This document shows, one piece after another, positions 40,373 through 48,850 of a stretch of DNA of 64,000 nt (position 1 is the first letter of the stretch; the number at the start of each line of letters is the position of its first letter). The stretch is from assembly GCA_016205975.1 (NCBI GenBank), contig JACQSK010000015.1, positions 1 to 64,000 of the forward strand, read 5' to 3'. This stretch comes from Candidatus Uhrbacteria bacterium. GTDB lineage: Bacteria; Patescibacteria; ABY1; SG8-24; GWF2-40-263. Made by a program: the position numbers and the translations under genes. Under the pieces are notes generated by a model. It was not told the DNA's origin. It did no database searches and saw only the letters and a program-made list of their open reading frames with translations.

Positions 40373-42245
40373 GGACAATGAGTCTCGATCTGTGCGACCA
40401 TGGCTTCTCTATTTGATCGGCGGAGCTCTTATCGTCGTCGCGTTTGCGACGGGCGTTTTTTTCTCTGATGTGATGGAGAGGCGTGCTGGCGATGTGTACC
40501 CGATTGTCGACGAAGAAGCCCTCGAGGAGGAGGGAGCTCCAGGATTCACTCAGGACGAGGAAGGAGAACCCGTCAAGTACACCGCCACCGGGACGCTCAC
40601 GATCGATTGGATCGCTCCTGACGAGCAGCCGAGTTATCCGGACGATGGCGTGTTCGATCGAGCGATGTGCTACGACGTGTACGATGGAGAGATGGGCAAT
40701 AGCTGTGCCGAAGACCCCGACGGAGGGCCTCGTTGGTCCTACAAACTTGGAACCGTGGAGGGCGGCGCCTATGACGGACGAGATGTGGTCATGACAAGCG
40801 TGCCGATGTCCGGCATGGGAGTTTATTACGAGACGTTCTATCTTCTCTATGATCCTGCGAGAGAACAGGCGCCGGTGATTATTGATTCCCAGACACGAGG
40901 GGAAGGGTGGACTCTTGGCGACGGGAACGCGATCACCGCTACGGAGCTGATCGGCGAGACTCGTCTTGCAAAACTTTCAGGCTATGTGATCGACACCGAA
41001 GCGCTGATTCCCGAGCTTGCGATCGACAGGGCGCTGGTGGAACCACCACCCGGGAACGAATTTGCTTTTGTCGGCTCTTGGAGGCGTTTGTATTCTGACG
41101 AGGCGATTTCGCTCACAGGGGCAACCGCGTCGACGACGCTTTCAGATGGGAGGACTTTGTATCTCTGGGAGCCGAAAGTGGACGCCGATGGAATGATCCT
41201 GGAAGGTCAGACAGGGGTCGGTAAGAACTTGTTTTACCTGGTCGATGAAGATGGTCGGGTGCTGTTCTATGATCTCATCGTTCCGTTTTTTGCTAACGAG
41301 GTCGATCAGGAAGGATATACAAACCAGGCCATAGGCATTCCCAACGTGGAGTGGAAAGATGGATCGACCAACGACGCAACGTATCTGAAAGGGGACGTGG
41401 GTGGATGCGGGTTCACGACCGTGACGCATGTCATCTCTCCTGCGGTTGTCACGTCTCTCGATTTGCAGTATGCCGGCGTAGGTGTCATGCCAGGAAGGGG
41501 AACGGAATACCCCGTGTACGAGCCCGAGAGCTACGAGAACGCGTATTACGAAGACGCGTTCAACGCCGTGACCTTTGGGGGCGAGGGCACAGAGCCCAAG
41601 ACGTACGACGATTACTCTCATCCCTATTTTTACTTCCAGGATTCTTTTGGCCGATGGATCGAGTTCATGAGCAACGAGCTGATCCCACCGGTGGAATGTG
41701 GCAAGCCGGTGGTCTATCTCTATCCTGAGCAGGAAACGGACCTGGAGGTCTTCGTGCATCCGCGCGGCGGGTTCTCCTCTACCGAGCCTGAGTACGGCGA
41801 TGGGTGGGACGTGACGGCCTATCCCGACGGCCACCTTGTGAACCGAGCGGACGGCATCGGCTATCCGTACCTGTTCTGGGAAGGTCGTGGTGGACTGTAT
41901 GCGCCGCCGAGTTCGTATTGGGTCATGGCTCGGTCGGATGTTGAATCATTCTTGAGAGCCACGCTCACAAAAATGAATCTGAGCGGAAACGAAACGGACG
42001 ACTTCATCGAGTTCTGGCTGCCGCGCATGCAAGAGGCGTCGTACTACAAGATCGGTTTCCACGACACGCGGGTGATGGATGCACTTGCTCCACTCAGCTT
42101 CTCGGTCGCACCTGATCACGTCTTCCGCATCCTGATGGATTACTCCGAGCTTCAAACTCCCGAGCCGTCCAAGCCACCGGCACGTCTGCCTCGCGCCAAC
42201 CGCGAAGGGTTCGATGTGCTTGAATGGGGCGGCGTGCTTCGCTAG
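40353..42245 (+). CDS. Membrane-anchored surface protein with KPVxYLYP motif
   Basis: This 630-residue protein has one N-terminal transmembrane segment (LLYLIGGALIVVAFATGVFF, about 19-38), an acidic linker, and a large extracellular part. The C-terminal third has CGKPVVYLYPEQETDLEVFV, GYPYLFWEG and LPRMQEASYYKIGF, a pattern that I associate with uncharacterised Patescibacteria surface proteins. No catalytic site is evident. It overlaps the MEMO/CapA gene and ends in a terminator. Confidence 0.65.
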   Translation: MMNLHPEDNESRSVRPWLLYLIGGALIVVAFATGVFFSDVMERRAGDVYPIVDEEALEEEGAPGFTQDEEGEPVKYTATGTLTIDWIAPDEQPSYPDDGVFDRAMCYDVYDGEMGNSCAEDPDGGPRWSYKLGTVEGGAYDGRDVVMTSVPMSGMGVYYETFYLLYDPAREQAPVIIDSQTRGEGWTLGDGNAITATELIGETRLAKLSGYVIDTEALIPELAIDRALVEPPPGNEFAFVGSWRRLYSDEAISLTGATASTTLSDGRTLYLWEPKVDADGMILEGQTGVGKNLFYLVDEDGRVLFYDLIVPFFANEVDQEGYTNQAIGIPNVEWKDGSTNDATYLKGDVGGCGFTTVTHVISPAVVTSLDLQYAGVGVMPGRGTEYPVYEPESYENAYYEDAFNAVTFGGEGTEPKTYDDYSHPYFYFQDSFGRWIEFMSNELIPPVECGKPVVYLYPEQETDLEVFVHPRGGFSSTEPEYGDGWDVTAYPDGHLVNRADGIGYPYLFWEGRGGLYAPPSSYWVMARSDVESFLRATLTKMNLSGNETDDFIEFWLPRMQEASYYKIGFHDTRVMDALAPLSFSVAPDHVFRILMDYSELQTPEPSKPPARLPRANREGFDVLEWGGVLR

Positions 42246-42256
42246 ACAAACAAAAA

Positions 42257-42286
42257 ACACTCGGGTCAATGACTCGGGTGTTTTTT
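42257..42286 (+). terminator. Terminator of the surface protein gene; left direct repeat
   Basis: ACACTCGGGT pairs with ACTCGGGTGT (two G-U pairs), with TTTTTT after it. Nearly the same sequence recurs at 42939-42972. Confidence 0.8.
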
Positions 42287-42295
42287 ATGGAGCAT

Positions 42296-42339
42296 TTGAC
42301 CACTCGTCTTGAGGATGATAGAGTAACAAAAATTGTTAC
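42296..42339 (+). promoter_or_regulatory. Promoter and operator of toxin-antitoxin pair 3
   Basis: TTGACC (42296-42301), 17 bases, TAGAGT (42319-42324), with the perfect inverted repeat GTAACAA-AAA-TTGTTAC (42323-42339) starting at the -10 box. Confidence 0.7.
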
Positions 42340-42348
42340 AGTTTATCT

Positions 42349-42567
42349 ATGCGCAACATCGTCAACATTTCCCTACCAGGCAGTCTTACAAAAGAAGTCG
42401 AACGTGGAGTCAAAGAATTCCATTTTGCTTCCAAGAGTGAATTTTTTCGGCATCTGGTCCGAGAGTGGCTCACAGGACACTTGGTTTTGGACTTGGCTCA
42501 GAGTCGTCGTGAGTACGCCCAGGGGAAAGCCAAAGTTTTGTCGAACGTAAAAGATCTTTGGAAGTAG
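42349..42567 (+). CDS. Antitoxin, ribbon-helix-helix type
   Basis: This 72-residue protein has an N-terminal strand NIVNISLPGSLTKEV, then SKSEFFRHLVREWL, the pattern of CopG/Arc-type DNA binders, and a basic tail. It precedes the toxin gene by 4 bases and lies under a promoter with a perfect palindrome. Confidence 0.75.
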   Translation: MRNIVNISLPGSLTKEVERGVKEFHFASKSEFFRHLVREWLTGHLVLDLAQSRREYAQGKAKVLSNVKDLWK

Positions 42568-42571
42568 TGTT

Positions 42572-42832
42572 ATGGCGGAAGTTCTCTACACGCCGCATTT
42601 CAAGCGTGACGCAAAACGCTTGCCGGTTTCTCTGCGCAAACTTATTGAGGATCGGCTCAAGCGTTTCAAAACAGATCCGTTCGATCCCTTACTCAAGACT
42701 CACAAGTTAGACGGGAAGCTGCGCGGACACTGGTCGTTTTCCATCGACCACAAGATTCGTGCGATCTTTAGCATCGAGGACAAATCAGTGTTTGTCCTTC
42801 ATGCGATCGGTGATCATTCCATCTACGATTAG
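42572..42832 (+). CDS. Toxin, RelE/ParE superfamily
   Basis: This 86-residue protein begins MAEVLYTPHFKRDAKRLP, contains HKLDGKLRGHWSFSIDHKIR, and ends GDHSIYD. It is the closest relative in the window of the toxin at 14127, although that one is paired with a Phd-type antitoxin. It is probably a ribosome-dependent RNase. Confidence 0.8.
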   Translation: MAEVLYTPHFKRDAKRLPVSLRKLIEDRLKRFKTDPFDPLLKTHKLDGKLRGHWSFSIDHKIRAIFSIEDKSVFVLHAIGDHSIYD

Positions 42833-42845
42833 GAACAAATAACCT

Positions 42846-43211
42846 ATGCCTCCAGAAGACAGAGCTTCCTTCTGTCCATCCTGTGGCTATCCTGCTCATG
42901 CTGGTCACGCGCCGAAATGCTCGGTTGTTGCAGGAAAGAAAAAACACTCGGGTCATAGACTCGGGTGCTTTTATATCTGGGGTGGAAGTGCTGTTTCTGG
43001 CTTGCCGTGTGACTTATTCCAGTTCATCTACCTCTTTTCCTGTGCGGTCAATTCCCAGATGATTTCCGTCGAAGGACAAGCCAGGACGGGGTTCTTGCCC
43101 ACCGAGACCTCAGTGGTATTGGCGAGACACGATACTGCACAAGAGGACAGGCTACCAGAAGGTCAGGTTTCTGTCAAACGATCGTGGGCTTTTCCCTGTA
43201 AAAGCAGCTGA
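42846..43211 (+). other. Short Cys-rich frame interrupted by a terminator; doubtful gene
   Basis: The first 30 codons (MPPEDRASFCPSCGYPAHAG, then HAPKC) look like a zinc-finger start. The frame then runs through the terminator hairpin at 42944-42972 and becomes featureless. It could be the stump of a third gene of the toxin-antitoxin unit. From 42973 to about 43222 I see nothing else. Confidence 0.3.
42939..42972 (+). terminator. Terminator after toxin-antitoxin pair 3; right direct repeat
   Basis: AAAAAACACTCGGGTCA is identical to 42252-42268, and the rest of the hairpin differs at only a few bases. It is followed by CTTTTA. Confidence 0.7.
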
Positions 43212-43222
43212 TTACTCATTTC

Positions 43223-43250
43223 TTGACACAGCCCTCTCATCGGCTAAAAT
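43223..43250 (+). promoter_or_regulatory. Promoter of the Phd-like gene upstream of tuf
   Basis: TTGACA, 16 bases and TAAAAT, ending 9 bases before ATG 43260. This is among the best promoters in the window and suggests a leaderless mRNA. Confidence 0.7.
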
Positions 43251-43259
43251 GCGCTCACT

Positions 43260-43673
43260 ATGAGCAACCACTTACAGCGTATCCTCGACCTCGTCCGCCG
43301 AACGGGAAACACCATGGTTGTCGTTGAAAAGGATCAAGATCAGGGATTTGTCGTCATGGACTTGGATCAGTATGAGGTTCTCCTAGATTCTCAGATCATT
43401 TCACCCACTCGTCCAGAATCCTCGACTCCCAACATCTGGGACGTGATGCCGGAGGCTAAGGAACAAGGGGAAACATGGGATCCAGACAGTCTATCCGAGG
43501 CAGAGATGGCCGAGTTGGAGAAGCAATACGAGCAGTTTGCCAAGAGAAACGTGAAGGTGGCGATACAAGAGACACAGACTGGGCCAACACCGGTTGAGCC
43601 TCCAAAGCCGCCAGAAACCAAAAAAGACGAGGACTTTGGCGAAGAAGAGTTCTATCTTGAACCTGTGGACTAA
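43260..43673 (+). CDS. Phd/YefM-like protein with acidic proline-rich tail
   Basis: This is a 137-residue protein. Residues 1-45 (LDLVRRTGNTMVVVEKDQDQ, then FVVMDLDQYEVLL) resemble the Phd/YefM fold. The remainder is acidic and rich in Pro, Glu and Lys, and is probably disordered. No toxin gene follows; tuf does. It may be an orphan antitoxin turned regulator, or the similarity may be only to the fold. Confidence 0.55.
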   Translation: MSNHLQRILDLVRRTGNTMVVVEKDQDQGFVVMDLDQYEVLLDSQIISPTRPESSTPNIWDVMPEAKEQGETWDPDSLSEAEMAELEKQYEQFAKRNVKVAIQETQTGPTPVEPPKPPETKKDEDFGEEEFYLEPVD

Positions 43674-43690
43674 GAGGGGAACCCAGAGAC

Positions 43691-43719
43691 TTGCGCGATT
43701 TCAGGCCCTTTGTTATACT
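43691..43719 (+). promoter_or_regulatory. tuf promoter
   Basis: TTGCGC (43691-43696), 17 bases, TATACT (43714-43719). An 80-base leader follows. It contains AAGGAGG at 43737-43743, too far from ATG 43800 (56 bases) to serve it, and a small GGG/CCC hairpin just before the start. Confidence 0.65.
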
Positions 43720-43799
43720 TTCGCACGTCTTCAAAAAAGGAGGCACGGATCAAAAATCATAAATAATTTTGGGTAAAAATTGCCCTTACTTTCAATCGT

Positions 43800-44993
43800 A
43801 TGGCTGAAGTCTTTCAGCGCACTAAGCCGCACGTGAACGTCGGTACCATTGGTCACGTTGACCATGGCAAGACCACGACCACGGCCGCCCTGCTCGCCGT
43901 TTTGAACGCGAAGGGCATGACTGCCCAGAAAAAGGGCGTGGATGATTTGGATAAGGCTCCTGAGTCCAAGGCGCGTGGAATCACGATCGCCACGGCTCAC
44001 TGTGAGTATGAGTCCGACAAGCGTCATTATGCGCACGTCGACTGCCCAGGTCACGCCGACTACATTAAGAACATGATCACCGGTGCCGCCCAGATGGACG
44101 GAGCCATTTTGGTCGTGTCGGCCGCTGATGGTCCCATGCCTCAGACTCGTGAGCACATTCTGCTCGCTCGTCAGGTTGGCGTTCCAGCCGTTGTCGTGTT
44201 TTTGAACAAAGTCGATCAAGTGGATGACCCAGAGCTGATTGATTTGGTTGAGGAAGAAGTCCGCGACCTGTTGAAGAAGTATGAGTTCCCAGGCGATGAA
44301 GTGCCCGTGATCCGTGGCTCAGCGCTCAAGGCGCTTGAGAACCCGACAGACGATGCGGCGACCAAGTGCATCATGGATCTCGTGAACGCCTTGGACACCT
44401 ACATCCCAGAGCCCGTGCGTCAGACCGACAAACCCTTCTTGATGCCAATCGAAGACGTGTTTTCGATCGAGGGTCGAGGAACCGTGGTGACAGGTCGCAT
44501 CGAGCGCGGCATGGTCAAGATCAACGAGGAGCTCCAGATCGTCGGTATGCGTCCAGAGGCCATGAAGACGGTCGTGACCGGTATTGAAATGTTCAACAAG
44601 CAGCTTTCTGAAGGGCGCGCTGGCGACAACGCAGGTTTGCTCTTGCGCGGAACGAAGAAAGAGGAAGTCGAGCGCGGCATGGTTTTGGCCGCTCCTGGTT
44701 CCATCACCCCTCACACCGAGTTTGAGGCCGAGACGTATGCACTCACCAAAGAGGAAGGCGGCCGCCATAAGCCATTCTTCAAAGGCTACAAGCCACAGTT
44801 TTACATTCGCACCACGGACGTGACGGGCGAGGTGACACTGCCTGAGGGAACAGAGATGGTCATGCCGGGCGATACCGTGAACCTGACCATCAAGCTCATC
44901 CAGCCTGTGGCTCTTGAAGAGAAGATGTCTTTCGCGATCCGCGAAGGAGGTCACACGGTTGGCGCTGGTGTGGTAACAAAGATTATCAATTAA
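43800..44993 (+). CDS. tuf: Elongation factor Tu
   Basis: EF-Tu carries aminoacyl-tRNA to the ribosome. The 397 residues include GHVDHGKTT at 19-27, DCPGHADYIKNMITGAAQMD, NKVDQVDD and the usual three domains. It heads the S10-type cluster but is followed by a hairpin terminator, so most transcripts may stop there. Its SD-like sequence lies unusually far upstream. Confidence 0.97.
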   Translation: MAEVFQRTKPHVNVGTIGHVDHGKTTTTAALLAVLNAKGMTAQKKGVDDLDKAPESKARGITIATAHCEYESDKRHYAHVDCPGHADYIKNMITGAAQMDGAILVVSAADGPMPQTREHILLARQVGVPAVVVFLNKVDQVDDPELIDLVEEEVRDLLKKYEFPGDEVPVIRGSALKALENPTDDAATKCIMDLVNALDTYIPEPVRQTDKPFLMPIEDVFSIEGRGTVVTGRIERGMVKINEELQIVGMRPEAMKTVVTGIEMFNKQLSEGRAGDNAGLLLRGTKKEEVERGMVLAAPGSITPHTEFEAETYALTKEEGGRHKPFFKGYKPQFYIRTTDVTGEVTLPEGTEMVMPGDTVNLTIKLIQPVALEEKMSFAIREGGHTVGAGVVTKIIN

Positions 44994-44999
44994 CCCATG

Positions 45000-45045
45000 A
45001 GGAGCTCCGGCGCGTTGCGTCGGGGCTCCTTATTCGTTCTTTTTT
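45000..45045 (+). terminator. Terminator or attenuator between tuf and rpsJ
   Basis: GGAGCTCCG and CGGGGCTCC form a 9-bp stem and are followed by TTATTCGTTCTTTTTT, just before the rpsJ start. Partial readthrough would set the ratio of EF-Tu to ribosomal proteins. Confidence 0.75.
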
Positions 45046-45052
45046 GAAGCTT

Positions 45053-45385
45053 GTGACTGATCAGAACAAACAACCAGACGAGAAAGCGCGCATCCGCATC
45101 AAGATTCGTGCCTACGATCACAAGGTCATCGACTCCGCTACTCAGACCATCATGAAGACGGCTGAGCGGTCAGGGGCGGTGGTGATCGGCCCGGTTCCTC
45201 TTCCCACCGAGAAGCGGAAGTACACCGTGAACCGTTCCACGTTCGTCCATAAGGACTCACGGGACCAGTATGAGATGCGCGTCCACAAGCGCATCATCGA
45301 CATCACGGATCCTACCGAGAAGACGATCGACTCACTCATGAGTCTCAATCTTCCGGCAGGAGTAGACGTTGAGATTAAAACCTAG
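45053..45385 (+). CDS. rpsJ: 30S ribosomal protein S10
   Basis: This 110-residue S10 contains ARIRIKIRAYDHKVIDSATQ and the loop FVHKDSRDQYEMRVHKR. It starts at GTG 45053 or at TTG 45044; neither has an SD sequence. The start sits right behind the tuf terminator, so initiation may depend on the short leader. It is the first gene of the S10 series. Confidence 0.93.
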   Translation: MTDQNKQPDEKARIRIKIRAYDHKVIDSATQTIMKTAERSGAVVIGPVPLPTEKRKYTVNRSTFVHKDSRDQYEMRVHKRIIDITDPTEKTIDSLMSLNLPAGVDVEIKT

Positions 45386-45627
45386 CGACGTTTGAACAAG
45401 GAAGAAAGATCTCGGGCAACAGTCAGATCTTGGAGAAAACCTTCCTCGTGCTTTGAACGCCGCTCTCGGGAGACGCGTATCCTCACAACTCACATTCCTC
45501 ACGCTTGGAACCAACGGCCAACGCCGTTTTCGATCATGAGGCTAGAAGCCAGAAAAGAATCAAGGATTCTGTTCTGACTTCTAGCTTTTACAGTTGGAAG
45601 TTAGAGATTGGAGGTTGGATAGACATT
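45386..45627 (+). promoter_or_regulatory. rpsJ-rplC spacer with a long hairpin
   Basis: In this 242-base spacer CTAGAAGCCAGAA (45542-45554) pairs with TTCTGACTTCTAG (45572-45584) around an inner AGAATC/GATTCT stem, followed by CTTTTAC. The S10 operon normally has only a few bases here, so a ribosomal-protein autoregulatory leader for rplC-rplD is plausible. Confidence 0.5.
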
Positions 45628-46254
45628 ATGGCATTCATCATCGGACGCAAAATTGAAATGACGCAGAAGTTCAAGGACGATGGAACCGTGGTTCCTGTGA
45701 CGTTGATTCTGGCTGAACCAAACGTAGTGACGCAGGTGAAGAGCGAGGAAGCCGACGGCTATAAGGCCGTGCAAATCGGTACAGAGGTTCGCGATGCGCT
45801 CTCCAAACCTCGGACAGGACATCTGAAGGATATCCCTCTGGTTTCCCTCTTGCGCGAGTTTCGTGCGAGCCCGGGCGAGCTCAAGCGCGGAGACGCGATC
45901 ACGGTTGAGGCGTTTGCTCCCGGAGTGCACGTCGATGTGGTGGGAATCTCCAAAGGACGCGGCTATGCGGGCGTCATGAAGCGACACCACTTCCATGGAA
46001 AGAAAGCCACGCACGGAACCAAAGACCAGGAACGCATGCCAGGGTCTATCGCCTCACAGCGTCAGGGGAAAGTGATCAAGGGCCAGCGCATGTCAGGACA
46101 CATGGGCACCGATCGCGTCACGGTTAAAAACTTGGAAGTCATTTCTGTCGATCCCCAAACGAACGTCATCGCGCTAAAAGGCGCCATTCCAGGAGCGCGC
46201 GGGGGACTGGTGATGATTAAAACCAGAACAGGCAACACGGTATGGCAAGTGTAG
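45628..46254 (+). CDS. rplC: 50S ribosomal protein L3
   Basis: L3 is an early 50S assembly protein. The 208 residues include GRKIEMTQKFKDDGTVVPVT, GRGYAGVMKRHHFHGKKATH and GHMGTDRVTVKNL. I use ATG 45628 (MAFIIGRKIEM). The open frame extends further upstream, but that part is the spacer hairpin. It overlaps rplD by 13 bases. Confidence 0.95.
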   Translation: MAFIIGRKIEMTQKFKDDGTVVPVTLILAEPNVVTQVKSEEADGYKAVQIGTEVRDALSKPRTGHLKDIPLVSLLREFRASPGELKRGDAITVEAFAPGVHVDVVGISKGRGYAGVMKRHHFHGKKATHGTKDQERMPGSIASQRQGKVIKGQRMSGHMGTDRVTVKNLEVISVDPQTNVIALKGAIPGARGGLVMIKTRTGNTVWQV

Positions 46255-46877
46255 AACTCTACTCCGAACAAGGGGAGGCAAAGGGCACGCTCGCATTGGA
46301 CGATCGTCTGTTTGGCGTGACCGTCACTCCGGCGCTGGTCCACCAGGCCGTCGTCACCCAAGCCGCGAACGGTCGCGCGTCCATTGCGCACACGAAGACG
46401 CGAGGCGAAGTGCAGGGCACGACCAAGAAGCCTTGGAAGCAGAAGGGAACAGGACGCGCCCGACATGGATCCCGCCGCTCGCCGATTTGGATCGGCGGAG
46501 GCATCACCTTCGGTCCGCGCTCCGAACGGAACTTCAGTTTGAAGATGAACAAGCGCGCGCGCCAGAAGGCGCTCGCGATGGTGCTGAGTGACAAGGTCGC
46601 CAATGGCAGGGTTGTGGCCATTGAGCAGCTGACACTGACGGAAGGAAAGACAAAGTCCCTCATGAGCCTCTTGAAGAAGCTGCCACTGACCGGACGCAAG
46701 ACGCTTGTGGTTTCCGAACCCGACAACAAGAGCGTGGCACGCGCGGCGCGCAATCTGCGCGGCGTCGAGACGATCCCGGCCAATGCTCTGAACGTCGTGG
46801 ATCTTCTGCGCGTAGATCAAATCGTCGTCACCGTGCCGGCGGTTGCGGTCATGACCCATCTCTTTAAGCGTATCTGA
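46242..46877 (+). CDS. rplD: 50S ribosomal protein L4
   Basis: The 211-residue L4 holds the extended loop KPWKQKGTGRARHGSRRSPI that lines the exit tunnel. It starts inside the rplC end, so the two are co-translated. Confidence 0.95.
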   Translation: MASVELYSEQGEAKGTLALDDRLFGVTVTPALVHQAVVTQAANGRASIAHTKTRGEVQGTTKKPWKQKGTGRARHGSRRSPIWIGGGITFGPRSERNFSLKMNKRARQKALAMVLSDKVANGRVVAIEQLTLTEGKTKSLMSLLKKLPLTGRKTLVVSEPDNKSVARAARNLRGVETIPANALNVVDLLRVDQIVVTVPAVAVMTHLFKRI

Positions 46878-46878
46878 T

Positions 46879-47271
46879 ATGGGGATTTTTAACCGATTCA
46901 AGAAAACCAAGCACGAGCCGGAGGCGGCTCAAGAGAAGGCGACGGTGGTGATCCCCACGGCTCAGGGTTCGGTCACGATCCAAAAGCGCGCGACCTCCGA
47001 CGTCATTGTGCGTCCTCTGGTCACCGAAAAGGCCGCCATTCTTTCAAGCGGCAACACATATGTCTTTGTGGTGCGCAAGGATGCCAACCGCATCCAGGTG
47101 CGCTCGGCCATCAAAGAGATGTACGGCATCACCCCGGTGCGCGTGAACATCCAAAACGTGCCAGGCAAGTGGGTACGTTTTGGACGCTCACAAGGCAAAC
47201 GGTCAGACTGGAAAAAGGCTTTGGTGACGCTGCCTGCAGGCAAGACGATTAACGTCCACGAAGGAGTCTAA
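46879..47271 (+). CDS. rplW: 50S ribosomal protein L23, N-terminally extended
   Basis: L23 sits at the tunnel exit and docks trigger factor and SRP. The core (VIVRPLVTEKAAILSSGNTY, RSAIKEMYGITPVRVN) begins near residue 41. About 35 extra residues (MGIFNRFKKTKHEPEAAQEK and on) precede it, with an amphipathic, charged character. Bacterial L23 is usually about 95-100 residues; this one has 130. Confidence 0.95.
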   Translation: MGIFNRFKKTKHEPEAAQEKATVVIPTAQGSVTIQKRATSDVIVRPLVTEKAAILSSGNTYVFVVRKDANRIQVRSAIKEMYGITPVRVNIQNVPGKWVRFGRSQGKRSDWKKALVTLPAGKTINVHEGV

Positions 47272-47273
47272 GT

Positions 47274-48122
47274 ATGGGAGTGAAACACTACAGACCGACG
47301 ACCAATGCACGGCGCCTCTCAAGCGTGGACGATTTTTCTGATGTCACGAAACATTCGCCAGAAAAGAAACTTACGCTCAAGAAGAAAAAGTTTGCCGGCC
47401 GCACGAAGGGCAAGATCACCGTCCGCCATCAGGGCGGCGGCGCCAAACAGCGCATTCGCATCATCGATTCCCGCCGAGAGAAGTTCGACATCCCCGCCCG
47501 CGTGGTGGCGATCGAGTATGATCCAAACCGCGGCGCGCGCCTGGCGCTCCTGCAGTATGCCGATGGCGAGAAGCGATACATCATCGCACCTCTGGGTCTT
47601 GGGGTAGGGGCATCCATCATCTCATCCATGCAAAAGGGCGAGATTCAAACAGGCAACCGTTTTCAGTTGCAGCACATTCCCGTGGGCATGCAGGTGTATG
47701 ACATTGAGCTGAAGCCCGGCAAAGGCGGACAGATGGTCCGCGGCGCCGGCACGACAGCTCAGCTCATGGCCGTGGAAGGCGCCTACGCCACGCTGCGTTT
47801 GCCTTCGGGGGAAGTGCGCATGGTCGCCAAAGAATGCCAGGCGACGCTGGGACAGTCATCCAATCCGGATCGGCGCCTCATCCGATGGGGCAAGGCAGGA
47901 CGCACGCGTCATCGCGGCATCCGTCCCACGGTTCGTGGAAAAGTGATGAATCCCGTTGACCACCCCCACGGCGGTGGAGAGGGGAGAAACCCGATCGGAC
48001 TCAAGCGTCCGAAGACCCCGACAGGCAAACCTGCCCTGGGCGTGAAGACACGCAAGCGCCAGGCGTCAGACGCGCTGATTGTTACGCGCCGTAAGCGCGG
48101 ACGGTTCGTCGGTAGCTCGTAA
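47274..48122 (+). CDS. rplB: 50S ribosomal protein L2
   Basis: The 282-residue L2 contains GRTKGKITVRHQGGGAKQR and the peptidyl-transferase-associated MNPVDHPHGGGEGR with its conserved histidine. It has standard length and lies 2 bases after rplW. Confidence 0.97.
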   Translation: MGVKHYRPTTNARRLSSVDDFSDVTKHSPEKKLTLKKKKFAGRTKGKITVRHQGGGAKQRIRIIDSRREKFDIPARVVAIEYDPNRGARLALLQYADGEKRYIIAPLGLGVGASIISSMQKGEIQTGNRFQLQHIPVGMQVYDIELKPGKGGQMVRGAGTTAQLMAVEGAYATLRLPSGEVRMVAKECQATLGQSSNPDRRLIRWGKAGRTRHRGIRPTVRGKVMNPVDHPHGGGEGRNPIGLKRPKTPTGKPALGVKTRKRQASDALIVTRRKRGRFVGSS

Positions 48123-48126
48123 TCTT

Positions 48127-48444
48127 ATGTCACGAAGCATTAAAAAAGGATCCTACGTCCACCCGAAACTCTTGAAGAAACTCGCGACGCGCAAACCAGG
48201 CGTCGGGGGCCCGATCAAGACCTGGGCGCGTTCCTCCACGATCACTCCGGAAATGGTTGGATTCATCTTCGCTGTCCATAACGGTCGCGATTTTCTCCAA
48301 GTGCGCGTGGTGGAAAACATGGTCGGTCACAAACTCGGAGAGTTTTCTCCGACGCGGAAATTTGTGAAACACGGTGGGACCACCCAGAAGCCAGAGGAAG
48401 GCGGAACTCCTGCTTCTTCTCCCGCTCCGGCCGCTAAAAAATAA
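48127..48444 (+). CDS. rpsS: 30S ribosomal protein S19
   Basis: This 105-residue S19 (MSRSIKKGSYVHPKLLKK, GHKLGEFSPTRKFVKH) has a C-terminal extension of about 20 residues rich in Pro, Ala and Lys. The start is ATG 48127, 4 bases after rplB. Confidence 0.95.
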   Translation: MSRSIKKGSYVHPKLLKKLATRKPGVGGPIKTWARSSTITPEMVGFIFAVHNGRDFLQVRVVENMVGHKLGEFSPTRKFVKHGGTTQKPEEGGTPASSPAPAAKK

Positions 48445-48449
48445 GATGT

Positions 48450-48842
48450 ATGGAAGTCCAAGCGAAAGCACGCTACCTGCGCATGTCTCCGACCAAAGTT
48501 CGGCTGGTGATTGATATTGTCCGCGGGATGAAGGTGCGCGAGGCCCAGGCTCAGCTTGCTTTCATGAAAAAGGCCGCGGCCGAGCCGGTCCTCAAACTCT
48601 TGAACTCGGCGATCGCCAACGCGACGCACAATTTCCAGATGGACAAGGACGGGCTCTACATTAAGTCGATCGTCGCAGATGGGGGACCGATGCTTGGACG
48701 CTTCCGCGCGCGCGCCATGGGACGAGCGGCTCCGATCCGAAAGCGCAGCACGCACATCTCGATTGTCCTGGACGAGGTGAAGAATCGCACAAAGGCAAAA
48801 GCTCAAAAGAAACAACAGACGCTTAGCACGCAACCAGCATAA
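48450..48842 (+). CDS. rplV: 50S ribosomal protein L22
   Basis: L22 has 130 residues with ARYLRMSPTKVRLVIDIVRG and the tunnel loop ending in RKRSTHISIVLDE. The tail is basic. No unusual features. Confidence 0.95.
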   Translation: MEVQAKARYLRMSPTKVRLVIDIVRGMKVREAQAQLAFMKKAAAEPVLKLLNSAIANATHNFQMDKDGLYIKSIVADGGPMLGRFRARAMGRAAPIRKRSTHISIVLDEVKNRTKAKAQKKQQTLSTQPA

Positions 48843-48850
48843 TCAATCCT

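Noticed and set aside
42846..43211. A full 121-residue Cys-rich protein
   Set aside because: The frame passes through a strong terminator at 42944-42972 and loses protein character afterwards; kept only as a doubtful stump.
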